Assembly (NCBI GenBank): GCA_947367855.1
Contig: CANBFE010000001.1
Span: 418,346 to 482,345 of the forward strand
From: an uncultured Lachnospiraceae bacterium
GTDB taxonomy: Bacteria; Bacillota; Clostridia; Lachnospirales; Lachnospiraceae
Reading direction: 5' to 3'
Length of the DNA: 64,000 nt
The notes under the pieces were generated by a model, which searched no databases, was not told the origin of the DNA, and saw only the letters and a program-made list of their open reading frames with translations. How positions within the stretch are numbered: the stretch's first letter is position 1; each line of letters begins with the position of its first letter. Below, piece by piece: positions 47,469 to 56,250 of this stretch. The position numbers were made by a program, and so were the translations under genes.

Positions 47469-48203
47469 ATGTTTTCTAAATTTATTTCAGTAGGGGATAA
47501 AATCGAGCTCCAGGCCGTATCGCGGGAAGACGAGGAACAGTCCGGTCTGGCAGGAAGAGTTTATCACAGTACAGTACATGATATCCAGTCCGAGGACACC
47601 ATTGAGATTACAATGCCGATGGAGAAGACAAAACTGATCCTTCTTCCCGTGGACGGAGAGTACGACATGGTGTTTTATGGGGCAAGCGGCCTGTTTCAGT
47701 GCCTTGCCAGAATTACAGACAGGTATAAAAGCAACAACACTTATATCCTGCTGATGGAGATGACCAGTAATCTGCGCAAGTATCAGAGAAGAGAGTTTTA
47801 CCGTCTGGGATGTGCGTTGGAGATGAACACACGTAATCTGGAGAAGGAGGAAGTCCAGACGATAGAGAGCAGGATGCCTTATACCCTGGCAAAGGGACTT
47901 CCGCTGAAGCAGAGTGTTATTGTGGACATCAGCGGCGGCGGACTGCGTTTTCTGTCCACACAGCGTTATGAGCCTGGAAGTCTGATCTACTGCAGCTATC
48001 ATCTGATGAGCAATGGAGAGCATAAAAAATACGAGGTTATCAGCAGGGTAATAAGCGCAATAGAACTTGACAACCGCAAGGGTACCTTTGAGCACAGGGT
48101 ACAGTTTTACGATCTTGATCCCACTATCCGGGAGGAAATCATTAAATATATCTTTGAGGAAGAACGGCGTAACAGGCTGAAACGAAAATATGCATCGGAA
48201 TAG
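47469..48203 (+). CDS. PilZ-domain c-di-GMP effector (YcgR/DgrA-like)
   Basis: 244 residues from ATG 47469 (SD AAAAGGGTGG); the frame is open back to 47427. The N-terminal half is a YcgR-type flagellar brake domain. The C-terminal PilZ domain has the c-di-GMP-binding motifs QRREFYR (about 110) and DISGGGLRF (about 155). In B. subtilis the homologous YpfA/DgrA inhibits motility at high c-di-GMP. Position in the fla operon supports direct motor control. Confidence 0.88.
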   Translation: MFSKFISVGDKIELQAVSREDEEQSGLAGRVYHSTVHDIQSEDTIEITMPMEKTKLILLPVDGEYDMVFYGASGLFQCLARITDRYKSNNTYILLMEMTSNLRKYQRREFYRLGCALEMNTRNLEKEEVQTIESRMPYTLAKGLPLKQSVIVDISGGGLRFLSTQRYEPGSLIYCSYHLMSNGEHKKYEVISRVISAIELDNRKGTFEHRVQFYDLDPTIREEIIKYIFEEERRNRLKRKYASE

Positions 48204-48241
48204 GCAGACCGGCGGCAAAACGGGAGTAGGAGAGGCGGCGT

Positions 48242-48865
48242 ATGAGTGCAATCTTAGAGCAGGTTTCAGAAAACTATTATGATGTACTGACAGAAATCGG
48301 TAACATCGGAGCGGGAAATGCCATGACAGCTTTGTCCCAGATGCTCCAGTGTAAGGTGGACATGAAGGTTCCCCAGGTCAGGCTTCTTGAATTTTCCGAA
48401 GTAGGGGAGCTGATGGGCGGGGAAGAGCAGATCATGGCAGGCGTCTTCCTGGGCGTGGAAGGCGATATTACAGGAAGCATGATGTTTATGGTGGAGGAAA
48501 AAAGCGCAAGACACCTTATCCGGAAAATTACCATGGGAATGTTGCCGGAGGGAGAAGAGTTTGAGGAGATGGGAATGTCGGCCATGCAGGAGGTAGGAAA
48601 TATAATCACCGGGGCATACCTGAATTCCCTGTCCACTATGACGAATCTGAAGGTGATTCCTTCTCCGCCTGCAATTACAGTCGATATGGCGGGCGCAATC
48701 CTGAGCGTTCCGGCCATACAGTTCGGCATATATGGTGATAAGATTCTGCTGATACAGTCACAGTTTTACGATGAGGTGGAACTGGACGGGTATTTTATCT
48801 TGATTCCGGACCTGGAATCATATGAGAAGATACTCACGGCATTGGGAGTGCCGGTTGATTTATAA
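48242..48865 (+). CDS. cheC: CheY-P phosphatase CheC
   Basis: 207 residues with both active-site helices: TEIGNIGAGNAMTALSQML and MQEVGNIITGAYLNSLS, each with the E..N pair. CheC dephosphorylates CheY-P and binds CheD. It is followed by cheD. Confidence 0.94.
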   Translation: MSAILEQVSENYYDVLTEIGNIGAGNAMTALSQMLQCKVDMKVPQVRLLEFSEVGELMGGEEQIMAGVFLGVEGDITGSMMFMVEEKSARHLIRKITMGMLPEGEEFEEMGMSAMQEVGNIITGAYLNSLSTMTNLKVIPSPPAITVDMAGAILSVPAIQFGIYGDKILLIQSQFYDEVELDGYFILIPDLESYEKILTALGVPVDL

Positions 48866-48916
48866 GGGAATACATCACCGGAAACGGAATGGACAAAAAG
48901 GATATGGAAGTGGCTC

Positions 48917-49414
48917 ATGAGTGAAATAGTCAAAGTAGGAATAGCAGACCTGAAGACCTGCGTTAGCCCCAACGGAGTGATGACACTGGGGCTGGGTTCC
49001 TGTGTTGGTATTGCAATCAGGGATCCGATGAATAAAATTGGCGGATTGGTACATATCATGCTGCCGGACAGTAAAGCGATAACCACAGGACAGCATAATA
49101 TTGCCAAGTTTGCGGATACCGGTATAGAAGAGCTGGTGAGGCAGTTGGAGCGAATGGGGGCAAGGCGCGTACGTATGGTGGCTAAGATTGCCGGAGGCGC
49201 AACGATGTTCAGCTTTCAGGGATCGGGTACGGGCGCTTCGGTGGCCCAGGTGGGCAACCGGAACGTGGAGGCTACCAAGGCAAAGCTGAATACCCTGCGG
49301 ATTCCCATTCTGGCACAGGACACCGGCGCAAATTACGGCAGGACGGTTATTTTTTATCCGGAAACCGGTGCTTTCCATATTCGCGCCGTTGGAAAACCCG
49401 AGAAGATTATCTGA
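48917..49414 (+). CDS. cheD: chemoreceptor glutamine deamidase CheD
   Basis: 165 residues. The catalytic triad fits by spacing: Thr23, Cys29 and His46 in MTLGLGSCVG and GGLVHIML. CheD deamidates chemoreceptors and enhances CheC. The receptors themselves are not in this window. Confidence 0.95.
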   Translation: MSEIVKVGIADLKTCVSPNGVMTLGLGSCVGIAIRDPMNKIGGLVHIMLPDSKAITTGQHNIAKFADTGIEELVRQLERMGARRVRMVAKIAGGATMFSFQGSGTGASVAQVGNRNVEATKAKLNTLRIPILAQDTGANYGRTVIFYPETGAFHIRAVGKPEKII

Positions 49415-49427
49415 AGAGGATCAAGAT

Positions 49428-49694
49428 ATGAACAGGAAGAATTTACCGCTTCTTTTGATGCTGACAGCCGGTACGGTGACATGTATCATTACATATATAG
49501 AAAAATATACCCTTTTTGGGAAATTGCTTTCCCTGTTTGTGGTATTGCTGATTTTTTACCTGTTGGGAAGTATATTAAAGTGGACGTTGGACTTTTTTGA
49601 TATGCAGAACGAGGAAAGGCTGAAGGAAGAGGGGGAGGTCATCGAGAAGGATTCGGAAGAGGGGGAAGCAGAACAGGAGAAAGATCAGGAGTAG
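49428..49694 (+). CDS. small membrane protein of the fla operon
   Basis: 88 residues from ATG 49428 (SD GAAGAGGAT). Two membrane helices (about 6-23 and 31-52) precede a very acidic Glu-rich tail. I do not recognise the family. Its place between cheD and sigD suggests a flagellar or accessory role, but none can be assigned. Confidence 0.7.
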   Translation: MNRKNLPLLLMLTAGTVTCIITYIEKYTLFGKLLSLFVVLLIFYLLGSILKWTLDFFDMQNEERLKEEGEVIEKDSEEGEAEQEKDQE

Positions 49695-49712
49695 GGCGGA
49701 AGAAAATTACTC

Positions 49713-49741
49713 TTGACATATTTAACAGCGGACAGTATGAT
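49713..49741 (+). promoter_or_regulatory. strong sigma-A promoter of sigD
   Basis: A perfect TTGACA (49713-49718), 17-base spacer and TATGAT (49736-49741), in the gap before sigD. Transcription should start near 49748. Confidence 0.8.
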
Positions 49742-49746
49742 AACAT

Positions 49747-49778
49747 GTAACAGTTCCCATTGTGTAATGGGCTGTTAC
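49747..49778 (+). promoter_or_regulatory. 5'-terminal hairpin of the sigD transcript
   Basis: GTAACAG (49747-49753) pairs with CTGTTAC (49772-49778), and CCCATT (49756-49761) with AATGGG (49766-49771), leaving a two-base bulge and a GTGT loop. It begins where transcription from the promoter should start and has no T-run, so it fits a 5' stabilising stem-loop or a regulator-binding site rather than a terminator. The SD AAGGAG follows 10 bases later. Confidence 0.6.
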
Positions 49779-49801
49779 GTATAAGAAGGAGCTAGGATTT
49801 C

Positions 49802-50575
49802 ATGGATGAAGCGGGCAGGAAGAAACTGTTACAAGAATATGCAAAAGTGAAATCACCGGAAACCAGAGAGCAGTTAATTCTGGAATATGCTCCTCTTGTC
49901 AAGGTGGTTGCTGGAAGGCTCAGCATGTATCTGGGCTATAATGTGGAATATGAGGATCTGGTGAGTTATGGTATCTTCGGCCTGATAGATGCCATAGATA
50001 AGTTTGATTACCTGAAAGATGTAAAATTTGAAACTTATGCAAGTCTGCGTATCCGGGGAGCGATTCTGGACCAGATCCGCAAGATGGACTGGATCCCCAG
50101 AACCATCAGGCAGAAGCAGAAAAAAGTTGAGGCAGTAATCAGGGAAGTGGAACAGAAGACCGGGCGTATGGCCACAGATGAGGAAGTGGCGGCAGGACTC
50201 GGCATTTCCAATGACGAATATCTGGAATGGCAGTCTCAGATGAAGATTACGGGACTGGTTTCCCTGAATGAATATATGGAACAGGGAAGCGATATCTCAC
50301 AGGACTACAGGAGACATACGACTTCTCATTTTGAAGCGCCGGAAGAACGGATAGAGAAGGAAGAGCTGGCAAAGGTGCTTGGGGAGGCACTGCAGCTTTT
50401 GACGGAGAAAGAACAGAAGGTAATTACTCTATATTATTATGAGGAACTTACATTAAAGGAAATCAGTAATATATTGGAGGTTTCAGAGTCAAGGATATCG
50501 CAGCTGCATACCAGGGCTTTGAAAAAGATGAGGGTAAAGATGGGAAACTACATGGGTATTCTTTCAAATAACTGA
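49802..50575 (+). CDS. sigD: flagellar sigma factor SigD (FliA, sigma-28)
   Basis: 257 residues. Region 2 is visible in YEDLVSYGIFGLIDAIDKFD and ETYASLRIRGAILDQIRKMD, region 3 in the middle and region 4 in LTLKEISNILEVSESRISQL. It directs transcription of late flagellar genes such as flagellin. No anti-sigma FlgM gene is in this window. Confidence 0.96.
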   Translation: MDEAGRKKLLQEYAKVKSPETREQLILEYAPLVKVVAGRLSMYLGYNVEYEDLVSYGIFGLIDAIDKFDYLKDVKFETYASLRIRGAILDQIRKMDWIPRTIRQKQKKVEAVIREVEQKTGRMATDEEVAAGLGISNDEYLEWQSQMKITGLVSLNEYMEQGSDISQDYRRHTTSHFEAPEERIEKEELAKVLGEALQLLTEKEQKVITLYYYEELTLKEISNILEVSESRISQLHTRALKKMRVKMGNYMGILSNN

Positions 50576-50592
50576 AATGGGGAGATTAAACT

Positions 50593-52182
50593 ATGCAGAA
50601 TGGCTACTTTCGGTTGGTAAATGACTTTAACGGGTATGGTATCGCACTATATCCGCCCCGTGATTTTGGGGAAGAGATCCGGGCAGAGGAAGTCTGGAAG
50701 TATCTGGATGATCTGAGGATTACTTACGACAAAAAACGTATCGAAACGCAGATCAATTTCGGGGAAAGCGGTATCTGCCATCTGGGAGAGGGAGACTGTC
50801 CGGTCTGCGACGAGAACTATTTCCTGGATGTCAGTGAGGACGGAATGATGGCTACCGTCCGCTTTATTCCTCCTTCGGAAGGAGGGAAAAGACTTTCCCG
50901 GGAGAGCTTTCTGGCGGATATTAAGCGAAAAAATATCGTATACGGAGTACAGGAGGCAGCACTGAAGGAGCATTTTGAGACAGAAGGGCTATACTGTACA
51001 GACATTCTGATTGCCCGGGGGAAGAAACCCGTTATGGGAAAGGATGCTCAGATAGAATATTCCTTTAATGTAGACCAACATAAACGTCCTGCACACAGGG
51101 AGGACGGGCGTGTGGATTATTTTAATCTCACTACCATAAACCAGTGCCGCAAGGGACAGGTGCTTGCGCGTATTATTCCAGAACAGCAGGGGGAAGTGGG
51201 ATATGATGTATATGGGAAGGCTACAAAGCCCAAGGAAGTAAAGCGTGAAACATTGAAATTCGGCAAAAATATCGAATTGTCAGAGGATAAGCTTTCCATT
51301 ACATCCCAGGTGGACGGACATGTTTCCATTGTGGATAAAAAAGTGGTGGTGTCCAGTGTATACCAGGTGAAAGGGGTAAATGTATCCACCGGAAATATCA
51401 GTTATGACGGCAGTATTGAGATTGCCGGAAATGTGGATGCCAACTTTGAAGTGAAGGCCGGCGGAAATGTGGTGGTGAACGGTCTTGTGGAAGGAGCTAC
51501 CATAATTGCCGGGGGCAATATCATAATCGCTAAGGGCATGAACGGTATGGGAAAAGGATATCTGAGAGCCAGGGGCGATGTGATTGTTAAATTCCTGGAG
51601 AATGCGCGGATTGTGACGGGCGGGTTCCTGGAGACAGAGGCTATTCTGCACTGCACGGTATCTTCAGGAAGCGATGTAAAAGTGGACGGAAGAAGGGGAA
51701 TCATTCTGGGGGGCCGTGTCCAGGCAGCCAATGCAATTATTGCCAAAACGGTGGGAGCTAGCATGAGTACTGCCACCACTCTTGAAGTGGGCGTGGAACC
51801 TTTGCTGATAGCACAGCTTGAACATGTGCAGACAGCCCTTGAGGAGAGGGAGAAAACCCTCAATGCGGCAGAGGTTATCTTCAATAATTTTAAGGAAAAA
51901 CAGAAGAAAGGCATCCAGTTTAATGAGGGGCAGATGAGATATATGAGAAGTGTCTCTTCCCTGATTCAGGAGAAAAAAACGGAACTGGAGCGCCTGAATA
52001 CACGGAGACAGGCCCTGCAGGATATGATGGAGAGCAGGGAGGATGCGCGTGTGGTTATCAATGAGCAGGTTTATCCCAATACCACCATTGTGATAGGCGG
52101 TGTGTCCAGGCTTGTGAAGGACAATTATCATTACTGCAAATTTGTTCAGGAAGATGGCGAAGTGAAGATGGTGCCGCTATAG
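50593..52182 (+). CDS. FapA-like DUF342 polymer-forming protein
   Basis: 529 residues. The middle (about 260-400) is a right-handed beta-helix with repeated Gly-rich units (GNISYDGSIEIAGNV, GGNVVVNGLVEGATIIAGG), the mark of DUF342/FapA proteins. A coiled coil (about 405-490) follows. Family members occur next to sigD in many Clostridia; the function is not settled, and links to cell polarity, surface attachment or flagellar positioning have been suggested. Confidence 0.9.
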   Translation: MQNGYFRLVNDFNGYGIALYPPRDFGEEIRAEEVWKYLDDLRITYDKKRIETQINFGESGICHLGEGDCPVCDENYFLDVSEDGMMATVRFIPPSEGGKRLSRESFLADIKRKNIVYGVQEAALKEHFETEGLYCTDILIARGKKPVMGKDAQIEYSFNVDQHKRPAHREDGRVDYFNLTTINQCRKGQVLARIIPEQQGEVGYDVYGKATKPKEVKRETLKFGKNIELSEDKLSITSQVDGHVSIVDKKVVVSSVYQVKGVNVSTGNISYDGSIEIAGNVDANFEVKAGGNVVVNGLVEGATIIAGGNIIIAKGMNGMGKGYLRARGDVIVKFLENARIVTGGFLETEAILHCTVSSGSDVKVDGRRGIILGGRVQAANAIIAKTVGASMSTATTLEVGVEPLLIAQLEHVQTALEEREKTLNAAEVIFNNFKEKQKKGIQFNEGQMRYMRSVSSLIQEKKTELERLNTRRQALQDMMESREDARVVINEQVYPNTTIVIGGVSRLVKDNYHYCKFVQEDGEVKMVPL

Positions 52183-52257
52183 GGGGATTATAGGGCGAAA
52201 CTGCATTTGCCATGACGTTGTGAGAGACAGGGATGTAGAGAGAAAGCAGGTGTATTT

Positions 52258-52566
52258 ATGGCATTTGGATCAATAGAGCTGACAACCATTTCCAGGGCGC
52301 AGGATTATACGACGATAAAACATAACGAAGATAACAAAGTAGTGGTGGATCAGGCCAATTTCAGTGAACAGGTTCAGAAATCCGTGGAGCAGAACATACG
52401 GGAAGTACACCACAGTGACAATACCCAGTGGCGGGAAAGCCGTCCGGATGCCAAGGAGAAGGGAAACGGACAGTACAACGGTGATGGCGGACGCAAGAGG
52501 AAGAAGCAGACTGCCCAGGAGCGGGTAGTGGTAAAAAAACGCCAGGGCTTTGATATGAAAATATAG
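52258..52566 (+). CDS. hypothetical protein (102 aa) of the fla operon
   Basis: A hydrophilic protein beginning MAFGSIELTTISRAQDYTTI; the C-terminal half is rich in Lys, Arg and Gln (GGRKRKKQTAQERVVVKKRQ). No membrane segment. It has no function I can identify. The gene lies 75 bases after the FapA-like gene, with AGAGAGAAAGCAGG upstream. Small proteins of this kind occur at this place in related fla loci, which is my recollection rather than a search result. Confidence 0.65.
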   Translation: MAFGSIELTTISRAQDYTTIKHNEDNKVVVDQANFSEQVQKSVEQNIREVHHSDNTQWRESRPDAKEKGNGQYNGDGGRKRKKQTAQERVVVKKRQGFDMKI

Positions 52567-52605
52567 TTTCCTGAGGTATTTTGCCGCAGGGGAATGGGCG
52601 GAAAG

Positions 52606-53316
52606 ATGGAGTTGATGGAGATTATCCTGCTGATTGCGGGAAGTATTATTTTTGTATTAAGCTTTTTTATTCCGGACAGAAAAGAGGGGGCCGGAGTTCA
52701 GGGAGTTTCAGCGGGAAATGAGGTAAAGGCGTTGGTCAGCCAGGAGTTGGATGCGCTGAAGGAGCATGTGGACGGACTGGTAGAGGAAGCGGTATCCTAT
52801 GCAATGGAAAAAACGGAACGTTCTCTGGAACGTCTGTCCAATGAGAAAATCATGGCGGTCAACGAATATTCCGATACGGTTCTTGCAGAAATTCATAAAA
52901 ATCATGAAGAAGCAGTGTTTCTTTATGATATGCTCAATAATAAGCACACCAGTCTGAAAAATATCATGGCGGAGATTAATGCCACCGTGAAAGATGCGGA
53001 AGAGAGCATTCGTTCTCTGCAGCAGTTGGGGGATAGAGTTTCGGACAGAAAGCCTGCGGAAGAGTTTTATCCTGTTGACAGACAGGAAGAGGCGGCGCCT
53101 GAATCCCTGGGAATGACGGAAAAGTGGCTGCAGCCTTTTGCAGGACAGGAGGAAGAACTGTCGGGGGAAAACAGCGGCAGGGAGCTGAACAATAATGAAA
53201 AAATAAGGGAACTTTACAGGCAGGGGAAGTCCGCAGTAACCATCGCAAAGGAACTGGGACTGGGGATAGGCGAAGTAAGGCTTGTAATTGATCTGTTCAG
53301 AAATCAGAACTTTTAA
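52606..53316 (+). CDS. SwrB-like / DUF6115-type membrane protein
   Basis: 236 residues from ATG 52606 (SD GCGGAAAG); ATG 52594 is possible. An N-terminal membrane helix (about 5-22), a long coiled coil (about 45-150) and a C-terminal helix-turn-helix-like motif (YRQGKSAVTIAKELGLGIGE) are seen. The layout and place between sigD and rpsB match B. subtilis SwrB, which activates flagellar export. Homology is inferred from layout. Confidence 0.65.
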   Translation: MELMEIILLIAGSIIFVLSFFIPDRKEGAGVQGVSAGNEVKALVSQELDALKEHVDGLVEEAVSYAMEKTERSLERLSNEKIMAVNEYSDTVLAEIHKNHEEAVFLYDMLNNKHTSLKNIMAEINATVKDAEESIRSLQQLGDRVSDRKPAEEFYPVDRQEEAAPESLGMTEKWLQPFAGQEEELSGENSGRELNNNEKIRELYRQGKSAVTIAKELGLGIGEVRLVIDLFRNQNF

Positions 53317-53338
53317 AATGTCAGAAACGAGGATATAA

Positions 53339-54055
53339 GTGAAACTGAGATATCAAATGCGGGGACTGGGAATCGGCATTATTACCACAGCCCTGCTGAT
53401 GGGAGTGGCGACAGGGAAGGGAATACCCTTAAGCGATGCGGAGATAAAGGCGAGAGCCCTGGAGTTGGGAATGGTGGAAAGCGATTCCCTGAAGCTGACG
53501 GATGTTGCAGATGCCGGAGAAAGCGGGAACGAAGTGGATGGGAGTTCCGGATCCGGGGAAGCAGGCGGTTCGGAAGGTTCTGTGGGAGCCGGAGAGTCAG
53601 GCGGCCCGGGGGATTCTGCGGGGTCAGACGGTTCGGAGGGCTCTGCGGGAGTTGGAGAGTCAGGCAGCCCGGAGGATGCTGCGGAGCCAGGCGGTTCGGA
53701 AGGCTCTGTTGGGGCCGGAGAGCCAGGCGGTTCGGAAGGCTCTGTTGGAGTGGGAGAAACTGACAGCCCGGACGGCCGGGAACAGACAGCTGCATCAGGG
53801 GATTCCGGAGAAGAGAACGATGGGAATGACGAAAGCGCTTCCGGGGATGTAGTAACTGTGGTTATAGAATTTGGCGTAACCTCCTATCATGTCAGTGAAA
53901 TCCTGGCGGAAGCCGGACTGGTGGAGGATGCGGGCAAGTTTGACGAATATCTGTGCGCAAGTGGCCTTTCCAGAAAAATTACAGCAGGGACTTATGAGAT
54001 CCGTCTGGGGACCGATGAGGAAGAACTTATCAAAATAATTACGAAAAGCAATTAA
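53339..54055 (+). CDS. membrane-anchored protein with Gly/Ser/Glu repeats and MltG/YceG-like end
   Basis: 238 residues starting at GTG (no better SD-start pair nearby). An N-terminal membrane or signal helix (about 10-27) is followed by a repeat-rich stretch of Gly, Ser and Glu (about 60-155) with no defined fold, and then a small domain (about 170-236: VVTVVIEFGVTSYHVSEILA, GLVEDAGKFDEYL, KITAGTYEI) that resembles the substrate-side domain of MltG/YceG-type proteins. It has no catalytic MltG part. The role is unknown. Confidence 0.6.
   Translation: MKLRYQMRGLGIGIITTALLMGVATGKGIPLSDAEIKARALELGMVESDSLKLTDVADAGESGNEVDGSSGSGEAGGSEGSVGAGESGGPGDSAGSDGSEGSAGVGESGSPEDAAEPGGSEGSVGAGEPGGSEGSVGVGETDSPDGREQTAASGDSGEENDGNDESASGDVVTVVIEFGVTSYHVSEILAEAGLVEDAGKFDEYLCASGLSRKITAGTYEIRLGTDEEELIKIITKSN
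53560..53770 (+). repeat. in-frame tandem repeats (Gly/Ser/Glu-rich)
   Basis: A unit of about 63 bases (protein unit like GSEGSVGAGESGGPGDSAGSD) occurs twice, then twice in a 36-base form (GSEGSVGAGEPG). The core GGTTCGGAAGGCTCTGTTGG is repeated near-identically at 53693 and 53729. Such repeats can change length by slippage. Confidence 0.8.
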
Positions 54056-54085
54056 GAAAAGCAATAAAAAAACGACTGAATTTTT

Positions 54086-54116
54086 ACAATACCCCTTGCA
54101 AAACAAGGGGTATTGT
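54086..54116 (+). terminator. 13-bp perfect hairpin between the fla operon and rpsB
   Basis: ACAATACCCCTTG (54086-54098) pairs perfectly with CAAGGGGTATTGT (54104-54116), loop CAAAA. A T-run does not follow on the + strand. It overlaps the -35 of the rpsB promoter. It may be a weak terminator of the fla operon or a regulatory site. Confidence 0.5.
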
Positions 54117-54124
54117 GTTAAAAT
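54096..54124 (+). promoter_or_regulatory. promoter of rpsB-tsf
   Basis: TTGCAA (54096-54101), a 17-base spacer and TAAAAT (54119-54124) with an extended -10 (TGT before it). The -35 lies inside the hairpin at 54086-54116. Confidence 0.55.
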
Positions 54125-54130
54125 GCGATG

Positions 54131-54367
54131 TGGTAGAAGTGGAAAACTTCAGACTTGTCTGTTACGACAAAGCACGTATGCCGATTCGGTGATGGTGTTT
54201 CATGGTGACTGTCATAATGCTTTTAAGAGAAGACAGGATATGGAATAGTTGCCGGAGACTGCCGGATGATAACGCAAATCCGGTAAAAACTGGCGATGGA
54301 ACCGGGAGACCCGGGGAAATCGACATTACGGTCATGCGGAAGAAATCAACCAAATGGAGGTAAAAAA
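54131..54367 (+). promoter_or_regulatory. long 5' leader of rpsB
   Basis: About 237 bases separate the promoter from the rpsB ATG, far more than needed. No gene with a coding signal is seen in it, though a frame is open through its last 70 bases into rpsB. Local inverted repeats include GCCGGAGACTGCCGG-like and ACCGGGAGACCCGGG-like segments (near 54250-54315). It could hold an S2-binding autoregulatory structure, as ribosomal protein operons often do; I cannot match it to a known motif. Confidence 0.4.
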
Positions 54368-55135
54368 ATGAGCGTTATTTCTATGAAGCAGTTGCTTGAA
54401 GCAGGTGTTCATTTTGGACATCAGACCAGAAGATGGAATCCCAAGATGGCTCCCTACATTTTTACGGAGAGAAACGGTATTCACATTATTGACCTGCAGA
54501 AATCAGTGGGCAAGGTGGATGAGGCTTACAGGGCAGTATCTGAAATTGCTGCACAGGGCGGAACCATTTTATTCGTGGGAACCAAAAAGCAGGCACAGGA
54601 TGCTGTAAAGACCGAGGCAGAGCGCTGCGGTATGTATTATGTAAATGAGAGATGGTTGGGCGGGATGCTCACCAATTTCAAGACCATCCAGTCCCGTATC
54701 GGCAGACTTCATGCCATTGAGAAGATGTCCGAGGACGGAACCTTTGATGTGCTTCCCAAGAAGGAAGTTATCAAGCTGAGGAAAGAGTGGGAGAAGCTGG
54801 AGAAGAACCTGGGCGGTATCAGAAATATGAGCAGGGTTCCCGATGCAATTTTTGTAGTTGATCCCAAGAAGGAGAGAATCTGCGTACAGGAGGCGCATGC
54901 TCTTGGAATTACCCTGATTGGTATCGGCGATACCAACTGTGATCCGGAAGAGCTTGACTATATCATTCCTGGAAACGATGATGCAATCCGTGCAGTGAAA
55001 CTGATCGTTTCAAAGATGGCAGATGCTGTCATTGAGGCTAATCAGGGCGAAGCCGTCTATACAGAGGCTGACATTGCGGCAGAGGCCGGAGCAGCAGAGG
55101 ATATTGAAGAAGTAGTAGAAACTGAGACTGTATAA
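54368..55135 (+). CDS. rpsB: 30S ribosomal protein S2
   Basis: 255 residues from ATG 54368, directly behind ATGGAGGT. Starts [20 protein letters not shown], and continues with the S2 core ([31 protein letters not shown]). An acidic C-terminal tail is present. It precedes tsf, the conserved order, just after the fla operon as in B. subtilis. Confidence 0.98.
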   Translation: MSVISMKQLLEAGVHFGHQTRRWNPKMAPYIFTERNGIHIIDLQKSVGKVDEAYRAVSEIAAQGGTILFVGTKKQAQDAVKTEAERCGMYYVNERWLGGMLTNFKTIQSRIGRLHAIEKMSEDGTFDVLPKKEVIKLRKEWEKLEKNLGGIRNMSRVPDAIFVVDPKKERICVQEAHALGITLIGIGDTNCDPEELDYIIPGNDDAIRAVKLIVSKMADAVIEANQGEAVYTEADIAAEAGAAEDIEEVVETETV

Positions 55136-55182
55136 ATAACAGTTGCTGAATAGAAACAGAGAGAAGCAGGAGGATGATATAA

Positions 55183-56124
55183 ATGGCAGAAGTAACAGCG
55201 GCTATGGTCAAGGAATTGCGTGAGCAGACCGGCGCCGGTATGACAGATTGTAAAAAAGCTTTGGGTGAAACCAATGGAAATATGGAAGAGGCTGTGGAAA
55301 TTCTGAGAAAGAAGGGGCAGGCGAAGGCAGTAAAGAAGGAGAGCAGAATTGCTGCTGAGGGTATCTGCTGCATTGCCTGCGAAGGCGAGGCCAAGGCCGC
55401 AGTTGTTGAGGTAAACTCAGAGACTGATTTCGTGGCGAAAAATGAAACATTCCAGGAGTTTGTAAAGGCTGTTGCCGTTCAGGCTGTTCACTCCAATGCA
55501 GGTGATGTGGATGCCCTGATGGAGGAAGCATGGAATGAGGACACATCCAAAACCGTAAAGGAAGCTCTGGTTGACAAGATTGCCGTGATTGGCGAGAAGC
55601 TGAGCATCCGGAGATTTGAGAGAGTGGAAGCAGCCGAGGGCTGTGTTGCCACTTATGTACACGGCGGCGGAAGAATCGGCGTCATCGTTGAGGCTAAGAC
55701 AAATGTTGTGAACGAAGCCGTAAAAGAGGCTTTGACGAATCTGGCAATGCAGGTTGCTGCGCTGAATCCCAAATATGTGGCAACAGGCGATGTGTCCGAG
55801 GAATATAAGGCACATGAAAAAGAGATTATTGCTGCCCAGATTGAGCAGGATCCCAAGATGGCAGGAAAGCCTGAGAAGGTTATCGAGGGTGCCATTAACG
55901 GCCGTCTGAATAAAGAACTGAAGGAAGTATGCCTGTTGGAGCAGGTATATGTGAAGGCTGAGGACGGGAAGCAGACTGTTGCGCAGTATGTTGCGCAGGT
56001 AGCGAAAGAGAACAATGCCGAACTGAGCATCAGCAGGTTTGTCCGCTTTGAGACCGGCGAAGGCCTGGAGAAGAAGAACGAGGACTTTGCAGCTGAGGTG
56101 GCTGCGCAGATGGGGGCTATGTAA
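55183..56124 (+). CDS. tsf: elongation factor Ts
   Basis: 313 residues. The N-terminal UBA-like part (VKELREQTGAGMTDCKKAL) and the core (ETDFVAKNETFQEFV, YVHGGGRIGVIVEA) are characteristic. EF-Ts is the nucleotide exchange factor for EF-Tu. SD AGGAGGAT. Ends just before a strong terminator. Confidence 0.98.
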   Translation: MAEVTAAMVKELREQTGAGMTDCKKALGETNGNMEEAVEILRKKGQAKAVKKESRIAAEGICCIACEGEAKAAVVEVNSETDFVAKNETFQEFVKAVAVQAVHSNAGDVDALMEEAWNEDTSKTVKEALVDKIAVIGEKLSIRRFERVEAAEGCVATYVHGGGRIGVIVEAKTNVVNEAVKEALTNLAMQVAALNPKYVATGDVSEEYKAHEKEIIAAQIEQDPKMAGKPEKVIEGAINGRLNKELKEVCLLEQVYVKAEDGKQTVAQYVAQVAKENNAELSISRFVRFETGEGLEKKNEDFAAEVAAQMGAM

Positions 56125-56158
56125 GATAGTCGATATAAATTTAATTATAAGAATCAAA

Positions 56159-56190
56159 GGGCTTCAGAGAAATCTGAGGCTCTTTTTCTT
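56159..56190 (+). terminator. intrinsic terminator after tsf
   Basis: GGGCTTCAG (56159-56167) pairs with CTGAGGCTC (56174-56182) with two G-U pairs, followed by TTTTTCTTTT. It ends the rpsB-tsf unit and marks the left side of the AT-rich island. Confidence 0.9.
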
Positions 56191-56250
56191 TTATGAAACT
56201 GGAATTTGGATTATTTCATAAGAATTTATTTGTGTAAAATAGTTCAAAAA

